Assembly: GCA_029567375.1 (NCBI GenBank)
Contig: JAKQLB010000369.1
Location: 1-45,294, forward strand
Source: Bacteroidota bacterium
GTDB lineage: Bacteria > Bacteroidota > Bacteroidia > Bacteroidales > UBA932
Direction: 5' to 3'
DNA length: 45,294 nt
Shown here: piece by piece, positions 25,270 to 34,597 of the stretch
Layout: each line of letters begins with the position of its first letter
Numbering within the stretch: the stretch's first letter is position 1
The notes under the pieces: model-generated
Told to the model about the DNA's origin: nothing
Databases searched by the model: none
What the model saw: the letters and a program-made list of their open reading frames with translations, nothing else
Position numbers and translations under genes: made by a program

Positions 25270-26876
25270 CGAATAAATATTTCCAACATCTTTCCTTTCA
25301 GTTCGCGCCAACGGGCCATTACGGAGGCTGCGAATGAACTTGTATGTTTGTTGAGCAACTCTGTTACTTCTTCATTTTTGCCCTCTTTGAGAAGAGCAGC
25401 AGCCTGATCTTCCACCATGGCATTTGAGGCCATCATATTGCGTTCGTATGCAGCAATCTCCGGTTCGATTATCTTTCTTGTCTTGTCCCAGTTGATGGTG
25501 GCGATACGGTTTGTCTCCCTGAATGCCCAGATCGCGGCATCTTCACGATAACGATGTTGTCCGCACACTCCGAAACTCTGTGGCAATTCCGTAGCTCCGG
25601 CATAAATGGGAATCCTGGGGCTTTGAGCGGGATTGTCGAATGCGAAATAGGCTACGCCGCCGATTTCATCCGGAAGCCAGTTGCGGAGGCGGATGACATG
25701 CGAATATGAGCACTGGATAACGGCAATAGTACGCTGACGCTCTATAATGCCGGGGTTGATCTCGTTGAGCATATTCATAAGATCGCGTGGCATGAATGCA
25801 GAGAGAGGATAGACTTTTTCATCATACTCCTTGTATGAACCGTCAGCCTGACGTTCACGGCGGTGGGCTGTATAGGAGAGATTTTTCACCATATCATACT
25901 CGGTACCGTCATATGTTGCACGATAAAGTTCAAACACCATTTCCGGAGTCACCTTTTTATCGGGTTTTACAGAGAAAGGCAGTTCTTCAGCATCATAACT
26001 CAGACCGAGTGAAGGTGCAAGAGTCGAAAAGACATAGAATTCCCGTATGGAAAAGGGTTTTCTTCCCGACACCACCTTGTGAAAAATAAAATCCTCTTTC
26101 CCATCCCAAAATCCGGTTTTCTTCGCATTTGCCTTTAGGTCACGGCTATACATAAAATTCTCTTTATCATTGAAATCCACCTTACCGATTCGGGGAATAT
26201 TAGCTGAAATGCCTACGTGATCGTCGGGAATCCTCTGAGCTACCCACATTGCACTTGGGTTACCCGGGCCGGAACCATATATCTCAAAATGCCATACCTC
26301 ATTTTTATCGGCTACGGTAAGACATTCACCCCAATCGGCATAACCGTACTCTTCCCCAAGACGTCCCATCAATGCAATGGCTTCGCGTGCGGTTGTGCAA
26401 TATTGAAGCGCCATCCTTTCAAGCTCTTCGATATAAAACATACCTGCCGTATTACGCAATTCCGGTCGTCCACTGGTAGTGGTCTCACCGATGGCTAGCT
26501 GTTTTTCATTCAGGGAGGGATATGCCACATTCAAAAATCTGTAAGTTTCTGTTCCAACCACGGGAATACGTCCCTTCTCTACCACATTGCGCATGTCCCA
26601 GGGCTCCTCATTGTGCATCATTCCTTCATAGACCGGCTCCATATCGCCAAGCGAAAATCTCTTACGAGGCTCCATCGTGAGCCAGGTACGGTAATTGGCA
26701 TCACAAGTGTGACCTATCATCACTGACCCATCGGATGAGGCCCCTGAGGCTACCATGATTGAAGTACAACTCTCCTTATATTGATCATCCGTACGATCGT
26801 AAAGCTCCTGTGCGTAAAGATTCCCGGTAAAGAGAAGAAGAGATATGAGCAATAGTATGGAATTTTTGAATTTCAT
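25260..26876 (-). CDS. Secreted C69-family dipeptidase
   Basis: A 538-residue N-terminal nucleophile hydrolase. A signal peptide covers about residues 1-22 (cleavage near LYAQ), followed by a short propeptide. Cys37 in ESCTSIMVASGASSDGS is the expected autoprocessing nucleophile, and IGHTCDANYRTW follows. The family (PepD-like) releases dipeptides in the cell envelope, fitting a peptide-using anaerobe. An exact -7 box lies at 26917-26924. The last codons and the stop are formed by a heptamer tandem repeat, so the C-terminus may differ between strains. Confidence 0.9.
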   Translation of the reverse strand: MKFKNSILLLISLLLFTGNLYAQELYDRTDDQYKESCTSIMVASGASSDGSVMIGHTCDANYRTWLTMEPRKRFSLGDMEPVYEGMMHNEEPWDMRNVVEKGRIPVVGTETYRFLNVAYPSLNEKQLAIGETTTSGRPELRNTAGMFYIEELERMALQYCTTAREAIALMGRLGEEYGYADWGECLTVADKNEVWHFEIYGSGPGNPSAMWVAQRIPDDHVGISANIPRIGKVDFNDKENFMYSRDLKANAKKTGFWDGKEDFIFHKVVSGRKPFSIREFYVFSTLAPSLGLSYDAEELPFSVKPDKKVTPEMVFELYRATYDGTEYDMVKNLSYTAHRRERQADGSYKEYDEKVYPLSAFMPRDLMNMLNEINPGIIERQRTIAVIQCSYSHVIRLRNWLPDEIGGVAYFAFDNPAQSPRIPIYAGATELPQSFGVCGQHRYREDAAIWAFRETNRIATINWDKTRKIIEPEIAAYERNMMASNAMVEDQAAALLKEGKNEEVTELLNKHTSSFAASVMARWRELKGKMLEIFIRSM

Positions 26877-26916
26877 ATTGCAGTATTGTTTCTGATTTTG
26901 GTAAACTGTTAGGCGG

Positions 26917-26949
26917 CAAAAATAATGAAAAAATCATACAAGTCACAAT
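26917..26949 (-). promoter_or_regulatory. Promoter of the C69 dipeptidase gene
   Basis: The minus strand has TATTTTTG (26917-26924), an exact -7 element, 40 bases before the start. ATTG (26946-26949) lies 21 bases upstream as a near-consensus -33. Confidence 0.5.
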
Positions 26950-26957
26950 GAAATGAC

Positions 26958-26965
26958 TATCTTTG
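26958..26965 (+). promoter_or_regulatory. -7 element for carAB
   Basis: TATCTTTG is an exact TAnnTTTG, 24 bases before the carA ATG at 26990. The box includes the TTG at 26963, which therefore cannot be the carA start codon. Confidence 0.55.
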
Positions 26966-26989
26966 CACAATCTTAAACCGCATCGCACA

Positions 26990-28084
26990 ATGCAACTGCT
27001 CAACAGATCCCGATCTATCGTTCAATTGGATAATGGCCTTGAATTTCAAGGCTATTCGTTTGGTTATATGGCCCCTGCGGATGGTGAAGTGGTATTTTCC
27101 ACCACTATGACCGGCTATCCTGAATCTCTTACCGATCCATCTTACGAAGGTCAGATACTCTGCTCTACATATCCCCTGATAGGCAATTACGGAGTACCCA
27201 AGGCGATAACTGTCGGAGGAGTCCAACAATATTTCGAGTCTGAGAGGATTCACGTCCGTGGTCTGATCATATCCGACTATTCATTGAAATATAGTCACTG
27301 GAGCGCAGTAAAAAGCCTTGACCATTGGCTCCGCGAAAACAGGATACCTGCCATTTACGGAGTGGATACACGCGAACTCACAAAAGTGATCCGTGACAAC
27401 GGTTCGATGCTCGGAAGGATTATTCCCGAGGGCGAATCTCCCCAATGGGATGTGGAAGACCCCAACACCACAAGCCTCGTGGCCAGAGTGAGTTGCAAAG
27501 AGGTAATCACCTACCCCGGACCGATACGATCCAAAAGAGTAGTGCTAATAGATTGCGGAGTCAGACACAGCATACTGCGATTTCTCATCTCCAAAAACAT
27601 CGAGATAATAAGGGTTCCCTGGGATTATGATTTCAACGACGGCTCAATCGGACGTTATGACGGCCTTCTTATCTCCAGCGGTCCGGGAAACCCCGAATTT
27701 TGCACTGCCACGCTAAGCCACATCCGCCATACAATGACGCTCGGCAAACCTATATTCGGCATTTGTATGGGCCATCAGCTCCTCGCAATGGCGGCAGGCG
27801 CCAAGACATTCAAACTCAAATACGCCCATCGCAGTCACAACCAGCCTGTCAAGGCTACAGATAACAACAGATGCTACATTACCGCACAGAATCATGGTTA
27901 TGCAGTGGACACGAATACACTCAGCAAGGATTGGGAGCCCATTTTTACCAATATGAATGACGGCACTAATGAAGGTATCCGGCACAAGAGCAAAAAATTC
28001 TTCTCCACCCAATTCTATCCCGACATGACCGAAAACCCCAAAGACACAAGCTACCTTTTTGACATTTTTCTGACAGCACTATGA
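26990..28084 (+). CDS. carA: Carbamoyl-phosphate synthase small subunit, altered glutaminase triad
   Basis: A 364-residue protein with the CPSase small-chain N-domain (AGEVVF-like and TGYPESLTDPSYEGQ motifs) and a class I glutamine amidotransferase domain. Nucleophile Cys259 lies in FGICMGHQ and His302 in QNHGYAVD. The place of the catalytic His and Glu (normally HPE) reads QFYPDM, so Tyr343 and Asp345 replace them. Family knowledge says the His is needed to hydrolyse glutamine while ammonia-driven synthesis can persist. The ATG at 26990 is chosen because the promoter box overlaps the upstream TTG. It overlaps carB by four bases (ATGA). Confidence 0.93.
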   Translation: MQLLNRSRSIVQLDNGLEFQGYSFGYMAPADGEVVFSTTMTGYPESLTDPSYEGQILCSTYPLIGNYGVPKAITVGGVQQYFESERIHVRGLIISDYSLKYSHWSAVKSLDHWLRENRIPAIYGVDTRELTKVIRDNGSMLGRIIPEGESPQWDVEDPNTTSLVARVSCKEVITYPGPIRSKRVVLIDCGVRHSILRFLISKNIEIIRVPWDYDFNDGSIGRYDGLLISSGPGNPEFCTATLSHIRHTMTLGKPIFGICMGHQLLAMAAGAKTFKLKYAHRSHNQPVKATDNNRCYITAQNHGYAVDTNTLSKDWEPIFTNMNDGTNEGIRHKSKKFFSTQFYPDMTENPKDTSYLFDIFLTAL

Positions 28085-31000
28085 TAGATACAAGCATCAA
28101 GAAAGTCCTCCTTCTGGGTTCAGGCGCACTTAAGATCGGTGAGGCAGGCGAATTTGACTATTCAGGTTCCCAGGCCCTCAAGGCAATGAAGGAAGAGGGT
28201 ATATATACAGTTCTGATCAACCCCAATATCGCTACCGTGCAGACATCCGAAGCTGTTGCAGATAAAATCTATTTTCTCCCTGTTACCCCTTACTTTGTGG
28301 AAAAGGTAATAGAAAAAGAGCGTCCCCAGGGTATTTTGCTGGCATTCGGAGGCCAAACGGCCCTCAACTGCGGGGTAAAACTTTTCCAGGCGGGGGTATT
28401 CGAGAAATATGGCATCAAGGTACTTGGAACGCCTGTCCAAACAATAATCGACACTGAAGACAGGAATCTCTTCAATAAAAAGATGGGGGAAATCGGCATC
28501 AAGATTATAGAGAGCCACGCAGTGGAGAATATTGAAGATGCGCGCAAAGCGGCTGCCGAGCTCGGTTATCCGGTAATTCTCAGGTCAGCTTATGCACTCG
28601 GTGGCCTCGGCAGCGGATTCTGCGAAAATGAGGAGGAGCTCAATATCCTTGCGGAAAAGTCATTTTCCTACTCTCCACAGGTGCTGGTGGAAAAATCGCT
28701 TAGAGGCTGGAAAGAGATAGAATATGAAGTGGTGCGCGACAAATACGACAACTGCATCACCGTCGCCAATATGGAGAATTTCGATCCGCTTGGCATCCAT
28801 ACCGGGGAGAGCATTGTGGTAGCCCCTTGTCAGACGCTCGATTACCACGACATCTCGATGCTCAAAGAGCTATCAATAAAAATAGCGCGTCATGTCGGTA
28901 TAATCGGCGAGTGTAACGTTCAGTTTGCATACGACACTCAATCTTACGATTATCGAGTCATAGAGATAAACGCACGCCTTTCAAGGAGTTCCGCTCTGGC
29001 TTCAAAGGCCACCGGTTATCCCCTCGCCACGGTTGCGGCAAAGCTTGCTCTCGGCTACGGACTATTTGAGCTCAAAAATTCCGTTACCCGTACCACCTCT
29101 GCATTTTTTGAACCTGCTCTCGATTATGTGATCTGCAAAATCCCGCGCTGGGACCTTTCCAAATTTCACGGAGTCTCGAGAGAGATTGGCAGCAGCATGA
29201 AAAGCGTCGGGGAGGTTATGGCCATAGGCCGAAATTTCGAAGAGGCAATTCAAAAGGGTCTTCGAATGATCGGACAGGGAGCTCATGGATTTGTGGCCAA
29301 CAAGGAGATTGTGGTACCCGACATAGACAAGGCATTGCGCGAACCCACAGACAACCGCATTTTCGTTATATCCAAGGCTTTTCAGAAGGGTTATACGGTG
29401 GATGAGATATGTGATCTCACAAAAATCGACAAATGGTTTCTTGAAAAGTTATATAACATAGTTGTATTGTCCAAGGAGTTGGAAAAGGCCAATAAACCCG
29501 AGGAAGTTGATTTAGAACTCCTAAAACTCGCCAAACAACTTGGTTTTTCCGATTTTCAGATAGGCCGCCTTGTGTTCAAGGATAGGTTGGATACTGAAGA
29601 ACAGGTTATTCGCATACGCAAATACCGCAAATCGCTCGGCATTGTACCCTATGTAAAACAAATCGATACCCTGGCGGGCGAGTTTCCGGCACAGAGCAAC
29701 TATCTCTACCTCACCTACAATGGGCAGGAACATGATGTAGAATATAAAAATGACCGCAGGTCAATTATCGTGCTCGGCTCCGGAGCTTACCGCATAGGTA
29801 GCTCTGTAGAGTTTGACTGGTGCAACGTAAATGCGCTCCAGACTATCCGTAAATTGGGATGGAGAGGCGTTATGATCAATTATAATCCTGAAACCGTCTC
29901 TACCGACTACGATATATGCGATCGTCTCTATTTCGACGAGCTGACATTCGAAAGGGTGCTGGATATATACGAACTGGAATCACCGCACGGCATCATTCTC
30001 TCCGTAGGAGGACAGATTCCAAACAATCTGGCCCTACGTCTTGACGAAAACGGTGTCAACATCCTGGGAACCTCCGCAGCAAGCATTGATAGAGCCGAAG
30101 ACAGACACAAATTCTCTTCAATGCTCGATTCCATCAAAGTTGACCAGCCCAAATGGCAGGAACTGACCACCCTCGACGACATTCACAAATTTGTAGAATC
30201 AGTCGGATTCCCCGTTCTGGTGCGCCCCTCTTATGTGCTTTCAGGTGCGGCAATGAATGTTTGCTCCAATGAAGGTGAGTTGGACAGGTTCCTCTCCCTG
30301 GCAGCCAATGTTTCAAAGAAACATCCTGTAGTGGTTAGCGAATTTATAGAAAATGCAAAGGAAATCGAGTTTGACGCTGTGGCCAATCGCGGCGAAGTGA
30401 TAGCTTACGCAATATCCGAACATATAGAGTTTGCCGGAGTACACTCCGGTGATGCCACCATACAATTTCCTCCTCAAAAACTCTACGTAGAGACCGCAAG
30501 AAGGATCAAGAAGATTGCCCGCACTATTGCAGCGGAACTCGATATATCCGGCCCCTTCAATATCCAGTTCCTTGCAAAAGAGAACGATATAAAGGTGATA
30601 GAATGTAACCTGCGCGCATCGAGGAGTTTCCCATTTGTTTCTAAAGTTCTAAAGATCAACTTTATCGAACTTGCCACAAGAGTGATGATTGGAGAAAATC
30701 CCGTACCCCCCTCCAAAAGTGCTTTTGACCTCGATTATGTCGGCATCAAGGCCTCCCAATTTTCATTCTCGCGTTTACAGAAGGCGGACCCCGTACTGGG
30801 CGTGGATATGGCATCCACAGGAGAAGTTGGCTGTATTGGCGATGATACAAACGAAGCCATTCTGAAATCGATGCTCTCAGTTGGTTACACCATTCCTAAA
30901 AAGAACATCCTTCTCTCCACCGGAGATGCACGCCAGAAGGCCGAAATGCTCAATGCATCCCGTCTGCTGGTACAACACGGCTACACACTCTTTGCAACGG

Positions 31001-31308
31001 ACGGTACCTACAAATTCTTTGTACAAAATAATGTGCCCGTCACCAGAGTTCTCTGGCCAAGCGAGAGCGGAAATGAGCGCAGTGCATTGGATATGATACA
31101 GAACAAGGAAATAGACTTTGTAGTAAACATTCCCAAAAATCTTACCGAATCAGAATTGAGCAACGGTTATAAAATACGTCGCGCGGCAGTGGACTTCAAC
31201 ATTCCGTTGATCACCAATACCCGACTGGCTACTGCTTTCATCATCTCGTTCTGCAATCTGCCCATTGAGGAGATTCAGATCAAGAGTTGGGACGAATATG
31301 CATCATAA
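28081..31308 (+). CDS. carB: Carbamoyl-phosphate synthase large subunit
   Basis: A 1075-residue protein of standard length. It has two homologous halves, each with a pre-ATP-grasp and ATP-grasp domain: the first opens KKVLLLGSGALKIGEAGEFD, the second RSIIVLGSGAYRIGSSVEFD near residue 560. A C-terminal MGS-like regulatory domain follows from about 935 (LLSTGDARQKAEMLNASRLL). It forms carbamoyl phosphate from bicarbonate, ammonia and two ATP for pyrimidines and arginine. Both GGQ nucleotide motifs (AFGGQTALN and SVGGQIPNN) are present, so the synthetase looks intact despite the altered CarA. Confidence 0.97.
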   Translation: MIDTSIKKVLLLGSGALKIGEAGEFDYSGSQALKAMKEEGIYTVLINPNIATVQTSEAVADKIYFLPVTPYFVEKVIEKERPQGILLAFGGQTALNCGVKLFQAGVFEKYGIKVLGTPVQTIIDTEDRNLFNKKMGEIGIKIIESHAVENIEDARKAAAELGYPVILRSAYALGGLGSGFCENEEELNILAEKSFSYSPQVLVEKSLRGWKEIEYEVVRDKYDNCITVANMENFDPLGIHTGESIVVAPCQTLDYHDISMLKELSIKIARHVGIIGECNVQFAYDTQSYDYRVIEINARLSRSSALASKATGYPLATVAAKLALGYGLFELKNSVTRTTSAFFEPALDYVICKIPRWDLSKFHGVSREIGSSMKSVGEVMAIGRNFEEAIQKGLRMIGQGAHGFVANKEIVVPDIDKALREPTDNRIFVISKAFQKGYTVDEICDLTKIDKWFLEKLYNIVVLSKELEKANKPEEVDLELLKLAKQLGFSDFQIGRLVFKDRLDTEEQVIRIRKYRKSLGIVPYVKQIDTLAGEFPAQSNYLYLTYNGQEHDVEYKNDRRSIIVLGSGAYRIGSSVEFDWCNVNALQTIRKLGWRGVMINYNPETVSTDYDICDRLYFDELTFERVLDIYELESPHGIILSVGGQIPNNLALRLDENGVNILGTSAASIDRAEDRHKFSSMLDSIKVDQPKWQELTTLDDIHKFVESVGFPVLVRPSYVLSGAAMNVCSNEGELDRFLSLAANVSKKHPVVVSEFIENAKEIEFDAVANRGEVIAYAISEHIEFAGVHSGDATIQFPPQKLYVETARRIKKIARTIAAELDISGPFNIQFLAKENDIKVIECNLRASRSFPFVSKVLKINFIELATRVMIGENPVPPSKSAFDLDYVGIKASQFSFSRLQKADPVLGVDMASTGEVGCIGDDTNEAILKSMLSVGYTIPKKNILLSTGDARQKAEMLNASRLLVQHGYTLFATDGTYKFFVQNNVPVTRVLWPSESGNERSALDMIQNKEIDFVVNIPKNLTESELSNGYKIRRAAVDFNIPLITNTRLATAFIISFCNLPIEEIQIKSWDEYAS

Positions 31309-31423
31309 CTGCCGTAGTTTTTCCCGGATATTATTGGGCTTATCTTTGTCAACCGGATTCACTTTTGGCAACACAGCCTATGTCAATTTATTGCATAATC
31401 TGTGGTTTGTATAGGTTTTTTGT

Positions 31424-31431
31424 TAACTTTG
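31424..31431 (+). promoter_or_regulatory. -7 element for the hdr-cysteate synthase operon
   Basis: TAACTTTG is an exact TAnnTTTG, 21 bases before the ATG at 31453. TTTG at 31406-31409 lies 14 bases upstream, shorter than usual. Another exact box (TATCTTTG, 31341-31348) lies further up in the same 144-base gap. I see no terminator after carB. Confidence 0.5.
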
Positions 31432-31452
31432 TTCGACTAAAACCTAACTTGT

Positions 31453-32148
31453 ATGGGCAAACTATACGAACAATTAATCCGGGATTACCGCATAAAAGAG
31501 GGGCTGAAAGCCTGTATAAACTGCGGCACCTGTACGGCCATCTGCCCTGCTGCCGAATTCTACAAATACAACCCAAAAAACATAGTCAACATCGTTCAGA
31601 GCCAGGATGACGCTCAGATTGAAGAACTGCTAAAAGGCGAACAGATCTGGTACTGCGGCGAATGTATGTCGTGTGTGACACGGTGTCCGAGGCGCAACGC
31701 TCCGGGACTTGTAGTCATGGCGTTAAGATCGCTCTCCATTGATTTGGGCTATTTTGTAGAAAGCGAAAAGGGACGACAGATGCTCCCTCTCACACGCCGT
31801 ATGCAGAGCAATATCCTAAACTACGGCTACTGTGTCTATCCCCGCACATTTCTCTACAAAGATCACCCCGAATATGGCCTCACCGGTAAGTGGGTGATTG
31901 AAAATATGGAAGATGTATATGAACGTCTCGGTGCAAATCTCGATGGGAAAGGCCCCGGAATTTTGAGAAAAATTCCCGACGAATCTCTCGCCGAGCTCAA
32001 GGCAATATTTGATGAAACCGGTGCTACACGCCGTATGGAAATCATCGAAGAGGCCTCCAAACTTAAAGCAAAAGAGATGGGTATCCCCTACGACGAATAT
32101 GAAAGAAAGGCATTTGAGGATACCGAAAAGGACCATCTCAACCATTAA
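31453..32148 (+). CDS. HdrC-like 4Fe-4S protein
   Basis: A 231-residue soluble protein with two classic [4Fe-4S] motifs: Cys21, 24, 27, 31 (CINCGTCTAICP) and Cys68, 71, 74, 78 (CGECMSCVTRCP). The first matches the HdrC subunit of heterodisulfide reductase, where the clusters pass electrons between the flavin subunit HdrA and the catalytic HdrB. The C-terminal 130 residues carry no cysteine motif and are mostly helical; they extend it beyond a minimal HdrC. It is the first gene of the operon, with an exact -7 box upstream, and hdrB follows after 18 bases. Confidence 0.88.
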   Translation: MGKLYEQLIRDYRIKEGLKACINCGTCTAICPAAEFYKYNPKNIVNIVQSQDDAQIEELLKGEQIWYCGECMSCVTRCPRRNAPGLVVMALRSLSIDLGYFVESEKGRQMLPLTRRMQSNILNYGYCVYPRTFLYKDHPEYGLTGKWVIENMEDVYERLGANLDGKGPGILRKIPDESLAELKAIFDETGATRRMEIIEEASKLKAKEMGIPYDEYERKAFEDTEKDHLNH

Positions 32149-32166
32149 TTTGAAAACAGCATCAAA

Positions 32167-33237
32167 ATGATATTTCAGGGAAAACAGAAAATATGGTCCG
32201 ACTATCAGAAAGAGATTCCTGATGACCACTGGTTTTATGTGAGAAGCTGCATTCGCCAAGGGTTTTTCCCGGGTTCGGAAGTGGCATTTCTCGACATATG
32301 TCGTAACAAACTTGGCAAAGATTTCTTCGAAACAGAGCACCACACCACTTGCGGAGGAATTGCATACCATGCCGAGGCTCTTCCGCAGGAGACCATGATG
32401 ACCATTATCGCCCGCCAATTTGCTCTGATGGGTGAACACGGCTACAAGAACTACGTATGTTCCTGCATAACCTCATTCGGTCTCTATACCGAAGTGTTGG
32501 AGGACTGGAGGACCTTTCCGGATCTTGAGGATAAAATTCGGGAACATCTCTGGAAGTCATGCAGACGCGAATTGACAAAACCGGAATATCTGGCCCACGC
32601 CAGCGACATTATTTATAAATTCCGCAATGAGATAGCAGCCAAGGCAAAACACCGTCTGGTCAACAAGTTTACAGGTGAACCGCTAAGAGTTGTAGAGCAT
32701 ATCGGATGTCATTATTCCAAGATGTTTCCCTCCAAAGGCGTAGGCGGAGCGGAATATCCCTATGTTCTTGCCGGCATGATTGATTCCTGGGGAGGAGAAG
32801 TGATAGATTATCCCGAACGCAGGCATTGCTGCGGATTCGGTTTCAGACAATATCTGGTTAAGGCCAACCGCGGCTACTCGATGTCCAACACCCACAAAAA
32901 GTTTGAATCGATGGAGCCCTACAAGCCTGACATGATCATAACGAACTGTCCGGGATGCCCCTATTTCATGGACAGATGGCAATATGTGATAGCTGAACAA
33001 ACAGGCAAGACTTATGGTGAAAACGGATATGGCATTCCCGTATTCACCTATGAGGAGGTTGCCGGTCTGGTGCTGGGGTATGACCCCTGGGATCTTGGAC
33101 TCCAGATGCATCAGGTAGCGGTTGAACCCCTGCTGGATAAAATGGGCGTTAAATACAACAAAAAAGATAAATACAAAGGTAGCGGAGGCAAAATCCTCAA
33201 GATCCCGGAATTTCCCATGAACATCAAGTGTTGTTGA
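32167..33237 (+). CDS. HdrB-like CCG-domain protein
   Basis: A 356-residue protein with two cysteine-rich CCG domains. The second is complete: Cys181, Cys221-222, Cys261 and Cys264 (CX39CCX38CX2C), the pattern that holds non-cubane iron-sulfur clusters in HdrB. The first is degenerate: Cys28, a single Cys62 where CC is expected (TTCGG), and Cys98/Cys100. In methanogens HdrB reduces the CoM-S-S-CoB disulfide with both cluster sites; one altered site suggests a different substrate or a single cluster. It is flanked by hdrC and hdrA-like genes with gaps of 16-18 bases. Confidence 0.87.
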   Translation: MIFQGKQKIWSDYQKEIPDDHWFYVRSCIRQGFFPGSEVAFLDICRNKLGKDFFETEHHTTCGGIAYHAEALPQETMMTIIARQFALMGEHGYKNYVCSCITSFGLYTEVLEDWRTFPDLEDKIREHLWKSCRRELTKPEYLAHASDIIYKFRNEIAAKAKHRLVNKFTGEPLRVVEHIGCHYSKMFPSKGVGGAEYPYVLAGMIDSWGGEVIDYPERRHCCGFGFRQYLVKANRGYSMSNTHKKFESMEPYKPDMIITNCPGCPYFMDRWQYVIAEQTGKTYGENGYGIPVFTYEEVAGLVLGYDPWDLGLQMHQVAVEPLLDKMGVKYNKKDKYKGSGGKILKIPEFPMNIKCC

Positions 33238-33253
33238 TATAATATCTGACTAA

Positions 33254-34267
33254 ATGAAACGAAATGTACTTATAATTGGCGGAGGTCCTGCCGGTATGGA
33301 AGCCGCACGCAGAATACGCGATTACGGCCACACCCCGATTCTTATCGAAAAAGAGTCCCGTCTCGGAGGTCATCTGGCAAAGTGGCACAAACTCTTTCCC
33401 GAAGGTGAGTCAACGGAGGAACTTCTGACTTCCCTGACAGCCGATATGGAAGGAATCAACTACTTTACAGATACCAATATCGTCTCTATCAACAAACTTA
33501 AGAATCTCTATGTGGCTATCTTTTCCAATGGCATTTCAGTACAGGCGGATGCCATTCTTTTTGCAACGGGGTTTTCCATGTTCCCTGCTGAAAAAAAGGA
33601 AGAATATGGCTACGGCATATATAACCATGTTATTACAAATGCTGACCTTGAGCATTTTTTCAATACCGGAAAAGACCCAAGGATTAAAGAACCAAAGGTT
33701 ATAGGATTTGTTCACTGCGTCGGCTCAAGAGATGAAAAAGCCGGCAATCGCCAGTGCTCTAAAGTGTGCTGCGCCACAGCTCTCAAACAGGCTTGCGAGA
33801 TGAAGGAACTCTATCCGGATGCCACCATCTACTGTTTTTATATGGACTTGAGAATGTTCGGCCGCAAATACGAGGACCTCTATCTGAACGCCCAGCGTAA
33901 ATATGGGATATTATTCGTCCGTGGCAGGGTTTCAGAGGTATCTGAAGATATTGATGGAAGACTTGTCGTAAAGGCGGAAGATACTCTGGTAGGCAAACCT
34001 ATACGTATTACTATGGACCTGCTTGTACTTATGGCCGGTATGTCTCCATGCGTGGAGAACCCTAAAATTGCCTCTATGACCGGAGTACATATCGGAGAAG
34101 ATGGATTTTTCATGCCCAGGGATTTACTTTACCGGAGCGTGGAGAGCCACAGCAAAGGGATCTTTTTTGCCGGTGCCGCCACCGGCCCCAAGACCATTCC
34201 TGAAACTCTCAACGAAGCCAGAGCAGCAGCTATGGCCATTGATCACTATTTCAAACAAAAGGCTTAA
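33254..34267 (+). CDS. Minimal HdrA-like FAD oxidoreductase
   Basis: A 337-residue flavoprotein. The FAD-binding motif GGGPAG is at 9-14, a second ATG-type flavin motif at 104-106, and a C-terminal flavin site reads GIFFAGAATGP. The HdrA-specific cluster motif is present: Cys155 in HCVGSRD and Cys168, Cys172, Cys173 in QCSKVCC. Methanogen HdrA is about twice as long, with N-terminal and C-terminal ferredoxin domains; these are missing here, so electron entry must come from other subunits. The size is closer to QmoA of sulfate reducers. Its TAA overlaps the next ATG by one base. Confidence 0.88.
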   Translation: MKRNVLIIGGGPAGMEAARRIRDYGHTPILIEKESRLGGHLAKWHKLFPEGESTEELLTSLTADMEGINYFTDTNIVSINKLKNLYVAIFSNGISVQADAILFATGFSMFPAEKKEEYGYGIYNHVITNADLEHFFNTGKDPRIKEPKVIGFVHCVGSRDEKAGNRQCSKVCCATALKQACEMKELYPDATIYCFYMDLRMFGRKYEDLYLNAQRKYGILFVRGRVSEVSEDIDGRLVVKAEDTLVGKPIRITMDLLVLMAGMSPCVENPKIASMTGVHIGEDGFFMPRDLLYRSVESHSKGIFFAGAATGPKTIPETLNEARAAAMAIDHYFKQKA

Positions 34268-34593
34268 TGATAGATTTCGGATATAGTCTCACCCCAAGTT
34301 CGACAATTGAAATAGACGATGCTGACATGAGTCTATTTGATGAATTATGCGCAGTAGAACCCGATGCCATTAAGTGTATGTCATGCGGATCTTGCGCTGC
34401 CAGTTGTACCGCGGGCGTTTTTACTGATCTCAATCTGAGAAAGGTGCTGCTCGGCCTTCAGCGCGGGTGCGAAGAAGATGTGCTCCCACAACTCAAATCC
34501 TGTATGCTTTGCGGTAAATGCCATATAGTCTGCCCCAGAGGCATCAACACCCGGCATCTGATTCTTTCAATTTGCAAGATTTACAATATCTGA
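34267..34593 (+). CDS. Second HdrC-like dicluster ferredoxin subunit
   Basis: A small protein of 108 residues with two [4Fe-4S] motifs: Cys37, 40, 43, 47 (CMSCGSCAASC) and Cys79, 82, 85, 89 (CMLCGKCHIVC), followed by the PRGINTRHLI segment typical of HdrC. It is translationally coupled to the HdrA-like gene (TAATG) and lies four bases before the membrane subunit. I infer that it wires the flavin subunit to the HdrE-HdrD fusion. It is the second HdrC of the operon and much shorter than the first. Confidence 0.87.
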   Translation: MIDFGYSLTPSSTIEIDDADMSLFDELCAVEPDAIKCMSCGSCAASCTAGVFTDLNLRKVLLGLQRGCEEDVLPQLKSCMLCGKCHIVCPRGINTRHLILSICKIYNI

Positions 34594-34597
34594 TACT

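Noticed and set aside
26963-26989. TTG start nine codons upstream for CarA
   Set aside because: The TTG lies inside the exact -7 promoter box, so it would not be in the mRNA; the ATG at 26990 fits the family.
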